Shown here: positions 8,897 to 15,149 of the stretch, piece after piece
How the letters are laid out: every line of letters starts with the position of its first letter
Numbering within the stretch: position 1 is the stretch's first letter
Assembly: GCA_045590215.1 (NCBI GenBank)
Contig: JAZNQO010000039.1
Location: 7,275 to 71,274 of the forward strand
Length of the DNA stretch: 64,000 bases
Source: RUG563 sp045590215
Lineage (GTDB): Bacteria > Bacillota > Clostridia > Christensenellales > Aristaeellaceae
Direction of reading: 5' to 3'
The notes under the pieces: model-generated
What the model was told of the DNA's origin: nothing
What the model saw: the letters and a program-made list of their open reading frames with translations, nothing else
The model's database searches: none
Position numbers and translations under genes: made by a program

Positions 8897-8940
8897 AAGT
8901 TTCAAAGAAACTTTCTTTTAGGGGCGATTTATGGTATAGT
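8897..8940 (+). promoter_or_regulatory. Promoter of the GH16 gene with an overlapping palindrome
   Basis: TTTCTT (8912-8917), 17 bases, then TATAGT (8935-8940) forms a plausible sigma-A promoter. A perfect palindrome AAGTTTC-AAA-GAAACTT (8897-8913) sits immediately upstream of and touching the -35 box, so it could be an operator. The protein that binds it is unknown. Confidence 0.55.
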
Positions 8941-8973
8941 AATCTTATCCATTGAAATCAGGAGTGAATTATT

Positions 8974-9729
8974 ATGAAATTATGCAAAAGAATCATGCTT
9001 TTTGCGACGCTGGCTCTTCTGTTGCTCTTGGCAGGCGCAATGCAGGCCTTGGCGGCCGAGGAATTGCCGGAGGGCAGCGTGTATGTGACGTTTGAGGATG
9101 GGATGCCCAAAGGCTGGGAATGTGCCAACGGATGGACCAACGGCGGTGTATTCAATGTGAACTGGCGCAGGAAGAATATCACCATTGAAGACGGCATCAT
9201 GCGTGTGACCATTGACCGGGATGCTCATTCCACCAATGGTATTCCCTATTCCAGCGGCGAATTCCGCAGTCGTTCTTTCTTTGGCTACGGGAAATATGAA
9301 GTGAGCATGAAGGCTATCAAAAATGACGGGGTTGTTTCTTCGTTCTTTATGTATACCGGCCCTTCGGATAATAATCCGTGGGATGAAGTTGACGTGGAAA
9401 TTCTGGGGAAAGACACCACCAAAGTGCAGTTCAATTATTTCACCAACGGTGTGGGTAATCATGAATATATGTATGATCTGGGGTTTGATGCTTCGGAAGG
9501 TTTCCACACCTATACGTTTGAATGGTATCCGGATGAAATTGTCTGGTATGTGGACGGGGTGGAGGCGCACCGGGTGACGGAGAATATTCCAACGACCAAG
9601 GGCAAAATCATGGTGAATGCTTGGTGCGGCATCAATGCCGATCATTGGATCAACGCCTTTGATGCTTCCAATATTCCCCTGACGGCGGAATATGAATGGA
9701 TTCGGTTCACACCGTTTGAAGAAAATTGA
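8974..9729 (+). CDS. Secreted GH16 beta-glucanase (lichenase-like)
   Basis: This is a secreted 251-residue enzyme. A signal peptide (MKLCKRIMLF through ALAA) is followed directly by the GH16 jelly-roll domain. The catalytic motif reads DEVDVEIL near residue 135, the E-x-D-x-E pattern with nucleophile and acid/base glutamates. Upstream YGKYEVSMKA and downstream FHTYTFEWYPDEIVWYVDG are typical of bacterial licheninases, which cut beta-1,3-1,4-glucan of cereal cell walls. Released oligosaccharides could feed the GH94 phosphorylase at 24.4 kb. The gene is followed after 7 bases by the left arm of a split terminator and mobile cassette 1. Confidence 0.9.
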   Translation: MKLCKRIMLFATLALLLLLAGAMQALAAEELPEGSVYVTFEDGMPKGWECANGWTNGGVFNVNWRRKNITIEDGIMRVTIDRDAHSTNGIPYSSGEFRSRSFFGYGKYEVSMKAIKNDGVVSSFFMYTGPSDNNPWDEVDVEILGKDTTKVQFNYFTNGVGNHEYMYDLGFDASEGFHTYTFEWYPDEIVWYVDGVEAHRVTENIPTTKGKIMVNAWCGINADHWINAFDASNIPLTAEYEWIRFTPFEEN

Positions 9730-9752
9730 GCAAATGAAAAGGGCTCGGCGAA

Positions 9753-9930
9753 GTGGTGGGAGCGTTCTTAAGGAACAATTTATCCTGTAACAAACAAACG
9801 AGCATCCGGCGTTCGGATGCTCGTTTGCTTATGTAGGTGTACAAACGCAATGCACAGGTACAGTGCGTATAATTGCGCCCTCCTGAACGGGTGTAAATCT
9901 GTTTTCGTTTGCTCAACAAACTGGAATTTG
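9753..9930 (-). repeat. Cassette 3' module, copy 1
   Basis: This is one of four copies of a ~165-180 bp module. It begins with GGTGGGAG...TTAAGGAACAATTTATCC. Hairpin A at 9795-9827 pairs CAAACGAGCATCCG with CGGATGCTCGTTTG. Hairpin B at 9846-9877 pairs CGCAATGCAC with GTGC and ATTGCG, leaving five unpaired bases GTATA on one side, followed by CCCTCCT. The module ends in the inner repeat next to the cargo stop codon. Confidence 0.85.
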
Positions 9931-9938
9931 TATGTTTG

Positions 9939-10787
9939 TTATGTGGTGCAATAATTCAGAAACACACTCTTTATATAAGACTGATATGTTGCGTCATCTC
10001 GGCTGATTCGGTAAAAGTATGAGTATATGAGAACCATATAATATTTCACATTATCCCAATTGCATTTACCAACGGACAGGTAACCCTCCACAAATAAAGA
10101 AATTTCTTTCTCTGTGTTCATAAATTTTTGACCTGGGCGAAGAATCAATGCCCAAGCAATATCAAATTCCTTGTTTCCCCATCCAGATAATTCAAAATCT
10201 AATATCGCAGATATATGTTTTTCCTGCCAAAGAATATTGGCATAGTGAAAATCTCCATGACAGAAACACTTATTAATTATCTGGGGTTGATTTGAAATTA
10301 AATAGTCATAAACAAATTCTATGTCGAGTTCTGAAAAATATTGTTTTTCTGGTATATGAAAAAATCTACGGTCTTTGACATCGGAAAATGTTCCCTCTTG
10401 TGCATGTAACTTAGCAAGCGTCTGCCCATATTCATAGAGATAGTCTAAAGAAGTATAGTTCGAATTATCTCCCACGATAATAGACAATCGCTCTCCTTGC
10501 TTTGCAACAGAAACACAAAAGTGTTTCTTTTCCTCATCGTAATCGATAATTAAAGGAGCAAGTTCGCAATTAATAGCATTTATGGTGTTAATTTCATTTT
10601 CTATATCTGCCCCTAACTGCCGTGCCACTTTTACATAAGCTTCAATTTCTCTTTGTTCATATATACCTTTTACTTGAAAAACATCGTTGCCAGCATGAGG
10701 GTAACCGATTACCTCCAATAAAGAAAAGTTCTTATACGGCAAAGAATAAGGGTCTTCCGTATCTCTCCATTTTTCAGGATGCTTCAT
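9939..10787 (-). CDS. Aminoglycoside phosphotransferase (APH)-fold kinase, cassette cargo
   Basis: The product has 282 residues. Kinase marks are CHGDFHYANIL (catalytic HGDxxxxN) near residue 190 and ILDFELSGWGNKEFDIAW (metal-binding aspartate) just after. The N-terminal lobe is short and divergent. Relatives phosphorylate aminoglycosides, other antibiotics, choline or sugars; resistance cannot be concluded. The gene is far more AT-rich than its neighbours (many AAA, ATA and AAT codons), indicating transfer. GAGG lies 7 bases before the ATG, and the whole gene is enclosed by the cassette modules. Confidence 0.8.
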   Translation of the reverse strand: MKHPEKWRDTEDPYSLPYKNFSLLEVIGYPHAGNDVFQVKGIYEQREIEAYVKVARQLGADIENEINTINAINCELAPLIIDYDEEKKHFCVSVAKQGERLSIIVGDNSNYTSLDYLYEYGQTLAKLHAQEGTFSDVKDRRFFHIPEKQYFSELDIEFVYDYLISNQPQIINKCFCHGDFHYANILWQEKHISAILDFELSGWGNKEFDIAWALILRPGQKFMNTEKEISLFVEGYLSVGKCNWDNVKYYMVLIYSYFYRISRDDATYQSYIKSVFLNYCTT

Positions 10788-10801
10788 ATTTATTACCTCG
10801 T

Positions 10802-10931
10802 CAAATTCAAGTTTATGCGTTCATTCTATCACAGCAATACAAAAAACAGCAAGCCTTGGCGGGCTTGCTGTTTCGGTATTTCATTGGTGTAGAGCGAAGG
10901 ATAATTCTTTCCTTTCCATCACTCTCACTAT
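10802..10931 (-). promoter_or_regulatory. Cassette 5' module, copy 1: hairpin plus promoter
   Basis: On the minus strand AACAGCAAGCC pairs with GGCTTGCTGTT (10845-10872). The arm also supplies TTGCTG as a -35 box, 18 bases before TAGAAT (10823-10828). The conserved downstream stretch is GAATGAACGCATAAACTTG. The same box is present in the other three copies, so each cassette brings its own promoter. Confidence 0.7.
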
Positions 10932-10955
10932 GCTGAGCCCTTTTTGTTTGGTGTT

Positions 10956-12104
10956 TTATGCTTCCAAGGCGGCGAAGAAAATCTTCCGACCGGCCTTGCG
11001 GATATCGACGGCCAGCTGGTGCATGCGGCTGACGGAGAGGGGCGTGGTGATGAGGCGATAAACGCCATCCTTCAATTCCACTTCTTCCGTTGGGAAGAGC
11101 TGATAATCTTCCGCTTCCATGCGCACATAATAGCGGTTGACGCCGTTTTCGTTATTGGCTTCGCCTTCTTTGCAATCGGCTGGCAGGAAATGCTGGCAGC
11201 CGTTCCGAATCAGGATCAGATCACGCAGCACGTTGGAGGCGGTGGGATCGCCGCCGGCACCTTGACCGATCATTACCAGTGAGCCGTTATAGCGGCAAAC
11301 GCTCTTGGCCAAATTATTGTTATCCAAGACGGAACATTCCGGGGCGTTCTTGGGGAACAGCACGGGCTCCACACAGGCGTAGATGCTGCCGTCTTCGTTC
11401 TTGCCGCCCTTGGCAATCAGGCGGCAAACCAGCCCTTTGGGGGCGAAATGCTGCACATCTTCGGCGGTGAGGTTTTCAATGCCTTCCCGGTTCAGCCCTT
11501 GCGTGGGCAGCACGCCATAGGAAACGGCGCAAGCCAGCATAATCTTGCGCAGGGCGTCCTGGCCGGAAACATCTGCCGTGGGGTCAGCCTCGGCGTAGCC
11601 CAGCTCCTGTGCTGCTTTCAGGGCGGCTTCGTAGGTGCAGCCCTTGCGCTGCATAGCGTCCAGCATGTAATTGGTGGTGCCGTTGAGGATACCACTGACG
11701 GCTTGCACTTCGTCCAGCTGGCGAGACTGGCTCAAGGCGTGAAGGATGGGCATACTGCCGCCGCAGGCAGCCCCAAAGAGGAAGGAAACACCTTTTTCAC
11801 GGGCTAACTGATTTAATTTTGGGCCGTAGATGGCAACCATGGCCTTGCTGGAAGAAACCACATGCTTTCCGGCCAAAATGGCTTTCTTGGCATATTCATA
11901 GGCGCATTCGGCGTCCGTGATGCACTCCACCACGGCATCCGTTTCGGCGTCGTTCAAAATATCGTTATAATCCGTCGTCTGATAGGGGGCAGTGTAAAAC
12001 TCCGGCAGCACCAGCACCAGACCGGGGGTGATGCCCTCCGCCTGCTGAAGCAATTTATACACGCTCTTGCCAACTGTGCCGAAGCCTACCAATGCAACTT
12101 TCAT
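10956..12104 (-). CDS. hom: Homoserine dehydrogenase
   Basis: The protein has 382 residues. It reduces aspartate semialdehyde to homoserine, the branch point to threonine and methionine. Visible features are the Rossmann start MKVALVGFGTVGKSV, SSSKAMV, the substrate loop GAACGGSMPI and the signature GILNGTTNYML followed by GYAEADPTADVSGQDA. The protein ends soon after the catalytic domain and lacks the C-terminal ACT domain of many Hom proteins. A separate ACT protein is encoded divergently next door, which may supply regulation in trans. GGAGGG precedes the ATG. It lies on the opposite strand to thrC, sharing a 133-base control region. Confidence 0.92.
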   Translation of the reverse strand: MKVALVGFGTVGKSVYKLLQQAEGITPGLVLVLPEFYTAPYQTTDYNDILNDAETDAVVECITDAECAYEYAKKAILAGKHVVSSSKAMVAIYGPKLNQLAREKGVSFLFGAACGGSMPILHALSQSRQLDEVQAVSGILNGTTNYMLDAMQRKGCTYEAALKAAQELGYAEADPTADVSGQDALRKIMLACAVSYGVLPTQGLNREGIENLTAEDVQHFAPKGLVCRLIAKGGKNEDGSIYACVEPVLFPKNAPECSVLDNNNLAKSVCRYNGSLVMIGQGAGGDPTASNVLRDLILIRNGCQHFLPADCKEGEANNENGVNRYYVRMEAEDYQLFPTEEVELKDGVYRLITTPLSVSRMHQLAVDIRKAGRKIFFAALEA

Positions 12105-12151
12105 GTCTGTCCCTCCGGGAAAATGTTTTCTTTTTGTCCGTTTCTGAAAAA

Positions 12152-12183
12152 CACTTGTTTTTCCGACAAAAACAGTGTATCAT
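12152..12183 (+). promoter_or_regulatory. Promoter and candidate operator for the threonine genes
   Basis: TTGTTT (12155-12160), 17 bases, then TATCAT (12178-12183) drives the ACT-thrC pair. The spacer and -35 box lie in a near-palindrome, ACACTTGTTTTT against AAAAACAGTGT, one base short of perfect. It lies between hom and the ACT gene, where a regulator could control both directions. Confidence 0.5.
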
Positions 12184-12237
12184 AGGGGCAACCCTTTTGC
12201 AAGGGCAGAAAGCGGAAAAAACAAAGGAGAAACAGCC

Positions 12238-12675
12238 ATGCTGGACGATTATCTGATTATCCATAAAAGCATCCTGCCGGATTATTACGATAAAGTGTTG
12301 ACGGCCAAGCGGCTGTTGGAGGCAGGCGTAGTAAAGGAAGTGAGCCAGGCGGCGAAGATGGCCGGCATTTCCAGAAGCACTTATTACAAATATAAGGACT
12401 TCATTTTAGAACCCAATCGGGAGTCTGCTGGGCGCAAGGCCATTTTCAGCATAACGCTCAGCCATGAGCCGGGGGTGCTCAGCGCCCTGCTTTCCTGTAT
12501 TTCGGCCTTGCATTGCAGCGTGCTCACCATCACCCAAAACCTGCCCATCCACGGAAAAGCCGGGGTGACCATCGCCTTGGACGTGAGCCAATTGAACGGG
12601 GACATTCAAAACCTATTGGACAGCATGAAAAGCGTATCGGGGGCGGAAAACCCGCGCCTGATCGCCATTGAATAA
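12238..12675 (+). CDS. ACT-domain protein with N-terminal helix-turn-helix (PheB-like)
   Basis: This 145-residue protein starts at the ATG at 12238, seven bases after AAAGGAGA. Residues 20-50 look like a helix-turn-helix (VSQAAKMAGISRSTYYKYKD). The C-terminal half is an ACT domain (FSITLSHEPGVLSALLSCIS), a module that binds amino acids. Proteins of this layout are annotated as PheB or UPF0735 ACT-domain proteins and commonly sit beside hom, thrC or pheA. It is followed after 16 bases by thrC and is divergent from hom, which lacks its own ACT domain. A role as threonine-sensing repressor is inferred from position, not known. Confidence 0.8.
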   Translation: MLDDYLIIHKSILPDYYDKVLTAKRLLEAGVVKEVSQAAKMAGISRSTYYKYKDFILEPNRESAGRKAIFSITLSHEPGVLSALLSCISALHCSVLTITQNLPIHGKAGVTIALDVSQLNGDIQNLLDSMKSVSGAENPRLIAIE

Positions 12676-12691
12676 ACGGAGGAAACAGATT

Positions 12692-14149
12692 ATGCAGTAT
12701 CAAAGCACCAGAAGCAACCTATCCGGTTCCGACACCTATGCCGTTTTGCAGGGGCTGGCCCCGGACGGCGGATTATTTATTGATAAAAATTTGGGGGAGA
12801 AGCCTTTTGATGTGCAGGCGTGCCTGAAAAAAGACAGCCTCGGTATGGCGGAAATGATTCTTTCCTATCTGATGCCCGGCTTTGAAAACATGAAAGAGCT
12901 GGTGGAAAAAGCCTACATTGGCAAATTTGAAACGGAAGATCTGACGCCCCTTGTGCCCGTTGGAGAGGATTATGTATTGGAGCTGTTCCGGGGACCCACC
13001 TCTGCCTTTAAGGATGTGGCTCTGTCCATGCTGCCCCAGCTGATGACTGCCGCCCGGAAACAGGAAAACATGCAAGGCAAAACGGTGATTCTCACCGCCA
13101 CTTCCGGCGATACGGGCAAGGCTGCCCTCAACGGCTTTCAGGATGTGGAGGGCACCAGTATCATCGTGTTCTACCCGGCAGAAGGCGTTTCTCCCATGCA
13201 GCAGCGGCAGATGGCCACGCAAGAGGGAAATAACGTGGTGGTATGCTCCGTGGAAGGAAATTTTGACGATTGTCAGCGTGGCGTGAAGGAGGCCTTTGCC
13301 ACCCTGTCCGGCCAGCTGGAGGGCAGCGGCGTTCAGCTTTCATCCGCCAATTCCATCAATATTGGCCGTCTGGCACCGCAGGTGACTTATTATTTCATCG
13401 CCTATGCAAAGCTGGTGGCAATGGGGCGCATTGCCTTTGGCGAGCAGGTGGATTACATCGTGCCTACTGGCAATTTCGGCGATATTCTGGCCGGTTACTA
13501 TGCGAAGATGATGGGCTTGCCCGTGGGCAGGCTGGTTTGCGCCTCCAATGCCAATAATGTGCTGACGGATTTCCTGAAGACGGGGCTGTATGACCGCCGC
13601 CGGGAATTCTATAAGACTGCTTCTCCTTCCATGGATATTCTGGTTTCCTCCAACTTGGAGCGGTTGCTCTATTACGCCAGCGGCGACCAGAACAAGGTGA
13701 AAGCATGGATGGAGCAGCTGAACAAAGAGGGCTTCTATCAGGTGGATGAAGCGACGCTGAAAAACATTCAGGAAAGTTTCGAGGCCGGATGCTGCAATGA
13801 AGCAGAAACCATGGCTGCCATCGGCAAGGTCTGGCAGGAGGAGAAGTATTTGCTGGATCCCCACACCGCTGTGGCGTGGCATGTGATGGCCGAGGGGAAG
13901 GCGCAGGCAGAGGGCAGGCCGCAGGTGGTGCTTTCCACGGCATCTCCCTATAAGTTCCCCGGCCCGGTGCTGAACGCCCTGAACATTGCGGGCGGCGAGG
14001 ATGAATTTGCCGACGCCGAAAAGCTGAACGAAGTGACGGGCGTGCCGGTGCCCAAAAATTTGGCCAGTTTGCGGCAAAAGCCCATCCTGCACAAGGACCG
14101 CATCGCACGGGATCAGATCATCCCCTATGTGTTGGAAAAACTGAAATAA
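12692..14149 (+). CDS. thrC: Threonine synthase
   Basis: This 485-residue PLP enzyme converts O-phosphohomoserine to threonine. The start at 12692 follows GGAGGAAACAGATT; an in-frame ATG at 12668 lies inside the previous gene. The N-terminal segment MQYQSTRSNLSGSDTYAVL and the PLP-lysine motif FRGPTSAFKDVALSML are diagnostic, with the phosphate-binding region ATSGDTGKAAL about 40 residues later. The length fits the long (yeast/E. coli-type) class. It is translated with the upstream ACT regulator as an operon. Its terminator has been split by cassette element 2. Confidence 0.93.
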   Translation: MQYQSTRSNLSGSDTYAVLQGLAPDGGLFIDKNLGEKPFDVQACLKKDSLGMAEMILSYLMPGFENMKELVEKAYIGKFETEDLTPLVPVGEDYVLELFRGPTSAFKDVALSMLPQLMTAARKQENMQGKTVILTATSGDTGKAALNGFQDVEGTSIIVFYPAEGVSPMQQRQMATQEGNNVVVCSVEGNFDDCQRGVKEAFATLSGQLEGSGVQLSSANSINIGRLAPQVTYYFIAYAKLVAMGRIAFGEQVDYIVPTGNFGDILAGYYAKMMGLPVGRLVCASNANNVLTDFLKTGLYDRRREFYKTASPSMDILVSSNLERLLYYASGDQNKVKAWMEQLNKEGFYQVDEATLKNIQESFEAGCCNEAETMAAIGKVWQEEKYLLDPHTAVAWHVMAEGKAQAEGRPQVVLSTASPYKFPGPVLNALNIAGGEDEFADAEKLNEVTGVPVPKNLASLRQKPILHKDRIARDQIIPYVLEKLK

Positions 14150-14172
14150 GTCAAATCAAAAACAGCCGTTGC

Positions 14173-14337
14173 AATGGCTGGAGGATTATTAAGAAACAAT
14201 TTGTCCAGTAATGAGGAAGACGAGCATCCGGCGGATGCTCGTCTTGTTTATGCAGGAGTACAAACGCAATGCACCGGAATGGTGCGAATAATTGCGTCTT
14301 CCTGTGGATCTATGGCTGCTCGACAAATTGGAATTTG
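14173..14337 (-). repeat. Cassette 3' module, copy 2
   Basis: Hairpin A (14217-14245) pairs AAGACGAGCATCCG with CGGATGCTCGTCTT. Compared with copy 1, both arms have changed together (A-T to G-C), so the fold is conserved rather than the sequence. Hairpin B (14265-14296) pairs CGCAATGCACC with GGTGC and ATTGCG around the bulge GAATA. The inner repeat is AAATTGGAATTTG (14325-14337). Confidence 0.8.
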
Positions 14338-14350
14338 ACAATGAACTCAT

Positions 14351-14917
14351 TTAGTCTATCTTTGCGTAATCTTCTCTCAACATACCGTAAATATTATAGT
14401 CACAATAGACCGAAACCATTTTGCCTTGTCGGATTGTCCCCTCTTTTATGAAACCACACCGCTCAAGGACCTTATTTGAAGCAATATTCCTGACATCAGC
14501 ACGCCCATTCAGCCGCTCTATTTCTGTATTTTCAAATATGAACCGTACCACTTCCTTTAGTGCTTCTGTAGTAATTCCCATATTCCAATATTCAGGATGA
14601 ATACGATACGCAACATCACCCATCCTAAAATTCTGTATATTAAATACTGCAATCATTCCAATAACAGTATTTGTTTCTTTCAAGACAATCCCCCAGTCAA
14701 AATCTAGTGAAGGCTTCCTTTTCACCCAAGGACGGGGGTCAATGAACATCAATTCTGGATTTTTTTCACCCTTGCTAGCTTTTCGTCCCCAATAGGTATA
14801 AATTTCATCTCTCCCCAACCATTCCTTTAAATCTGGTACATCTGCTTCGTTAAGCGTTCTAATAATAAGCCTATCAGTTTCAAGGACAGGTTTATCTATC
14901 TCATAATCTTTTAACAT
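14351..14917 (-). CDS. GNAT-family N-acetyltransferase (RimJ/RimL type), cassette cargo
   Basis: The product has 188 residues. It opens with VLETDRLIIRTLNEADVPDL, typical of ribosomal-protein-type GNAT acetyltransferases, and contains VAYRIHPEYWNMGITTEALKEVV (acetyl-CoA binding region with the degenerate Q/RxxGxG/A) and VRNIASNKVLERCGF near the C-terminus. It should transfer an acetyl group from acetyl-CoA to an amine, but the acceptor is unknown. GGAGG sits 4-5 bases before the ATG. Base composition is strongly AT-rich compared with thrC and the deacetylase on either side, as with the other cassette cargos. Confidence 0.85.
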   Translation of the reverse strand: MLKDYEIDKPVLETDRLIIRTLNEADVPDLKEWLGRDEIYTYWGRKASKGEKNPELMFIDPRPWVKRKPSLDFDWGIVLKETNTVIGMIAVFNIQNFRMGDVAYRIHPEYWNMGITTEALKEVVRFIFENTEIERLNGRADVRNIASNKVLERCGFIKEGTIRQGKMVSVYCDYNIYGMLREDYAKID

Positions 14918-14956
14918 GATTCCTCCATCATATCATCGTATTCTGTCTCTTCGACC

Positions 14957-15115
14957 TATTCCAGTTTATCGCTTTCATTTTATCAAAGCAGTACAAGAAA
15001 TAGCAGGCCTTGGAGGGCTTACTGAATCAATTTGTTTCTGATTGTTCACTACAAATTGGCTATAATCGTGGTGTATTATGCAGGACATAACATTCCTTGA
15101 CACCATGCTTGCTGT
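14957..15115 (-). promoter_or_regulatory. Cassette 5' module, copy 2 (diverged)
   Basis: The minus strand reads TGATAAAATGAAAGCGATAAACTGGAATA, matching the promoter box of the other copies (-10 at 14977-14982). The hairpin corresponding to AACAGCAAGCC/GGCTTGCTGTT is imperfect here. Sequence beyond 15025 is not shared with the other copies. Confidence 0.55.
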
Positions 15116-15149
15116 GCAGCGGCTGTTTTTCAATCGCCGAGCCAATGGC

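Larger units (their letters stand above)
9737..10945 (-). mobile_element. Cassette element 1 (APH cargo) inside a split terminator
   Basis: The first of four related elements. The outer edges are AAAAGGGCTCGGC (9737-9749) and GCTGAGCCCTTTT (10932-10944), complementary at 12 of 13 bases; joined, they make a bidirectional terminator suited to the convergent GH16 and hom genes, so the element appears to sit in the terminator loop. Inside are a 3' module (9753-9930), one AT-rich cargo gene on the minus strand (9939-10787) and a 5' module (10802-10931) with hairpin and promoter. The inner boundaries carry AAACTGGAATTTG (9918-9930) and CAAATTCAAGTTT (10802-10814), an inverted repeat around the cargo. 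No recombinase is encoded. Confidence 0.7.
14158..15130 (-). mobile_element. Cassette element 2 (GNAT cargo) inside the split thrC terminator
   Basis: The outer arms are AAAAACAGCCGTTGC (14158-14172) and GCAGCGGCTGTTTTT (15116-15130), which pair at 14 of 15 positions with the odd one a G-T wobble, so the ~960 bases between look inserted in the loop. The 3' module is at 14173-14337, the cargo at 14351-14917 and the 5' module begins at 14957. This is the most diverged copy: its 5' module keeps the promoter and a decayed hairpin, but beyond ~15025 it no longer matches the others, carrying about 90 unrelated bases before the right arm. Confidence 0.65.

Noticed and set aside
9707..9919. Short minus-strand frames in the cassette 3' modules sharing MLVCLLQDKLFL-like sequence (also near 19993-20319 and 50091-50420)
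   Set aside because: The similarity comes from the repeated DNA and its hairpins. Copy 2 does not keep the frame, and starts are inconsistent, so a protein is unlikely.
12105..12237. T-box or threonine attenuator upstream of hom or thrC
   Set aside because: No T-box core, leader peptide or terminator/antiterminator pair is visible; only a near-palindrome.
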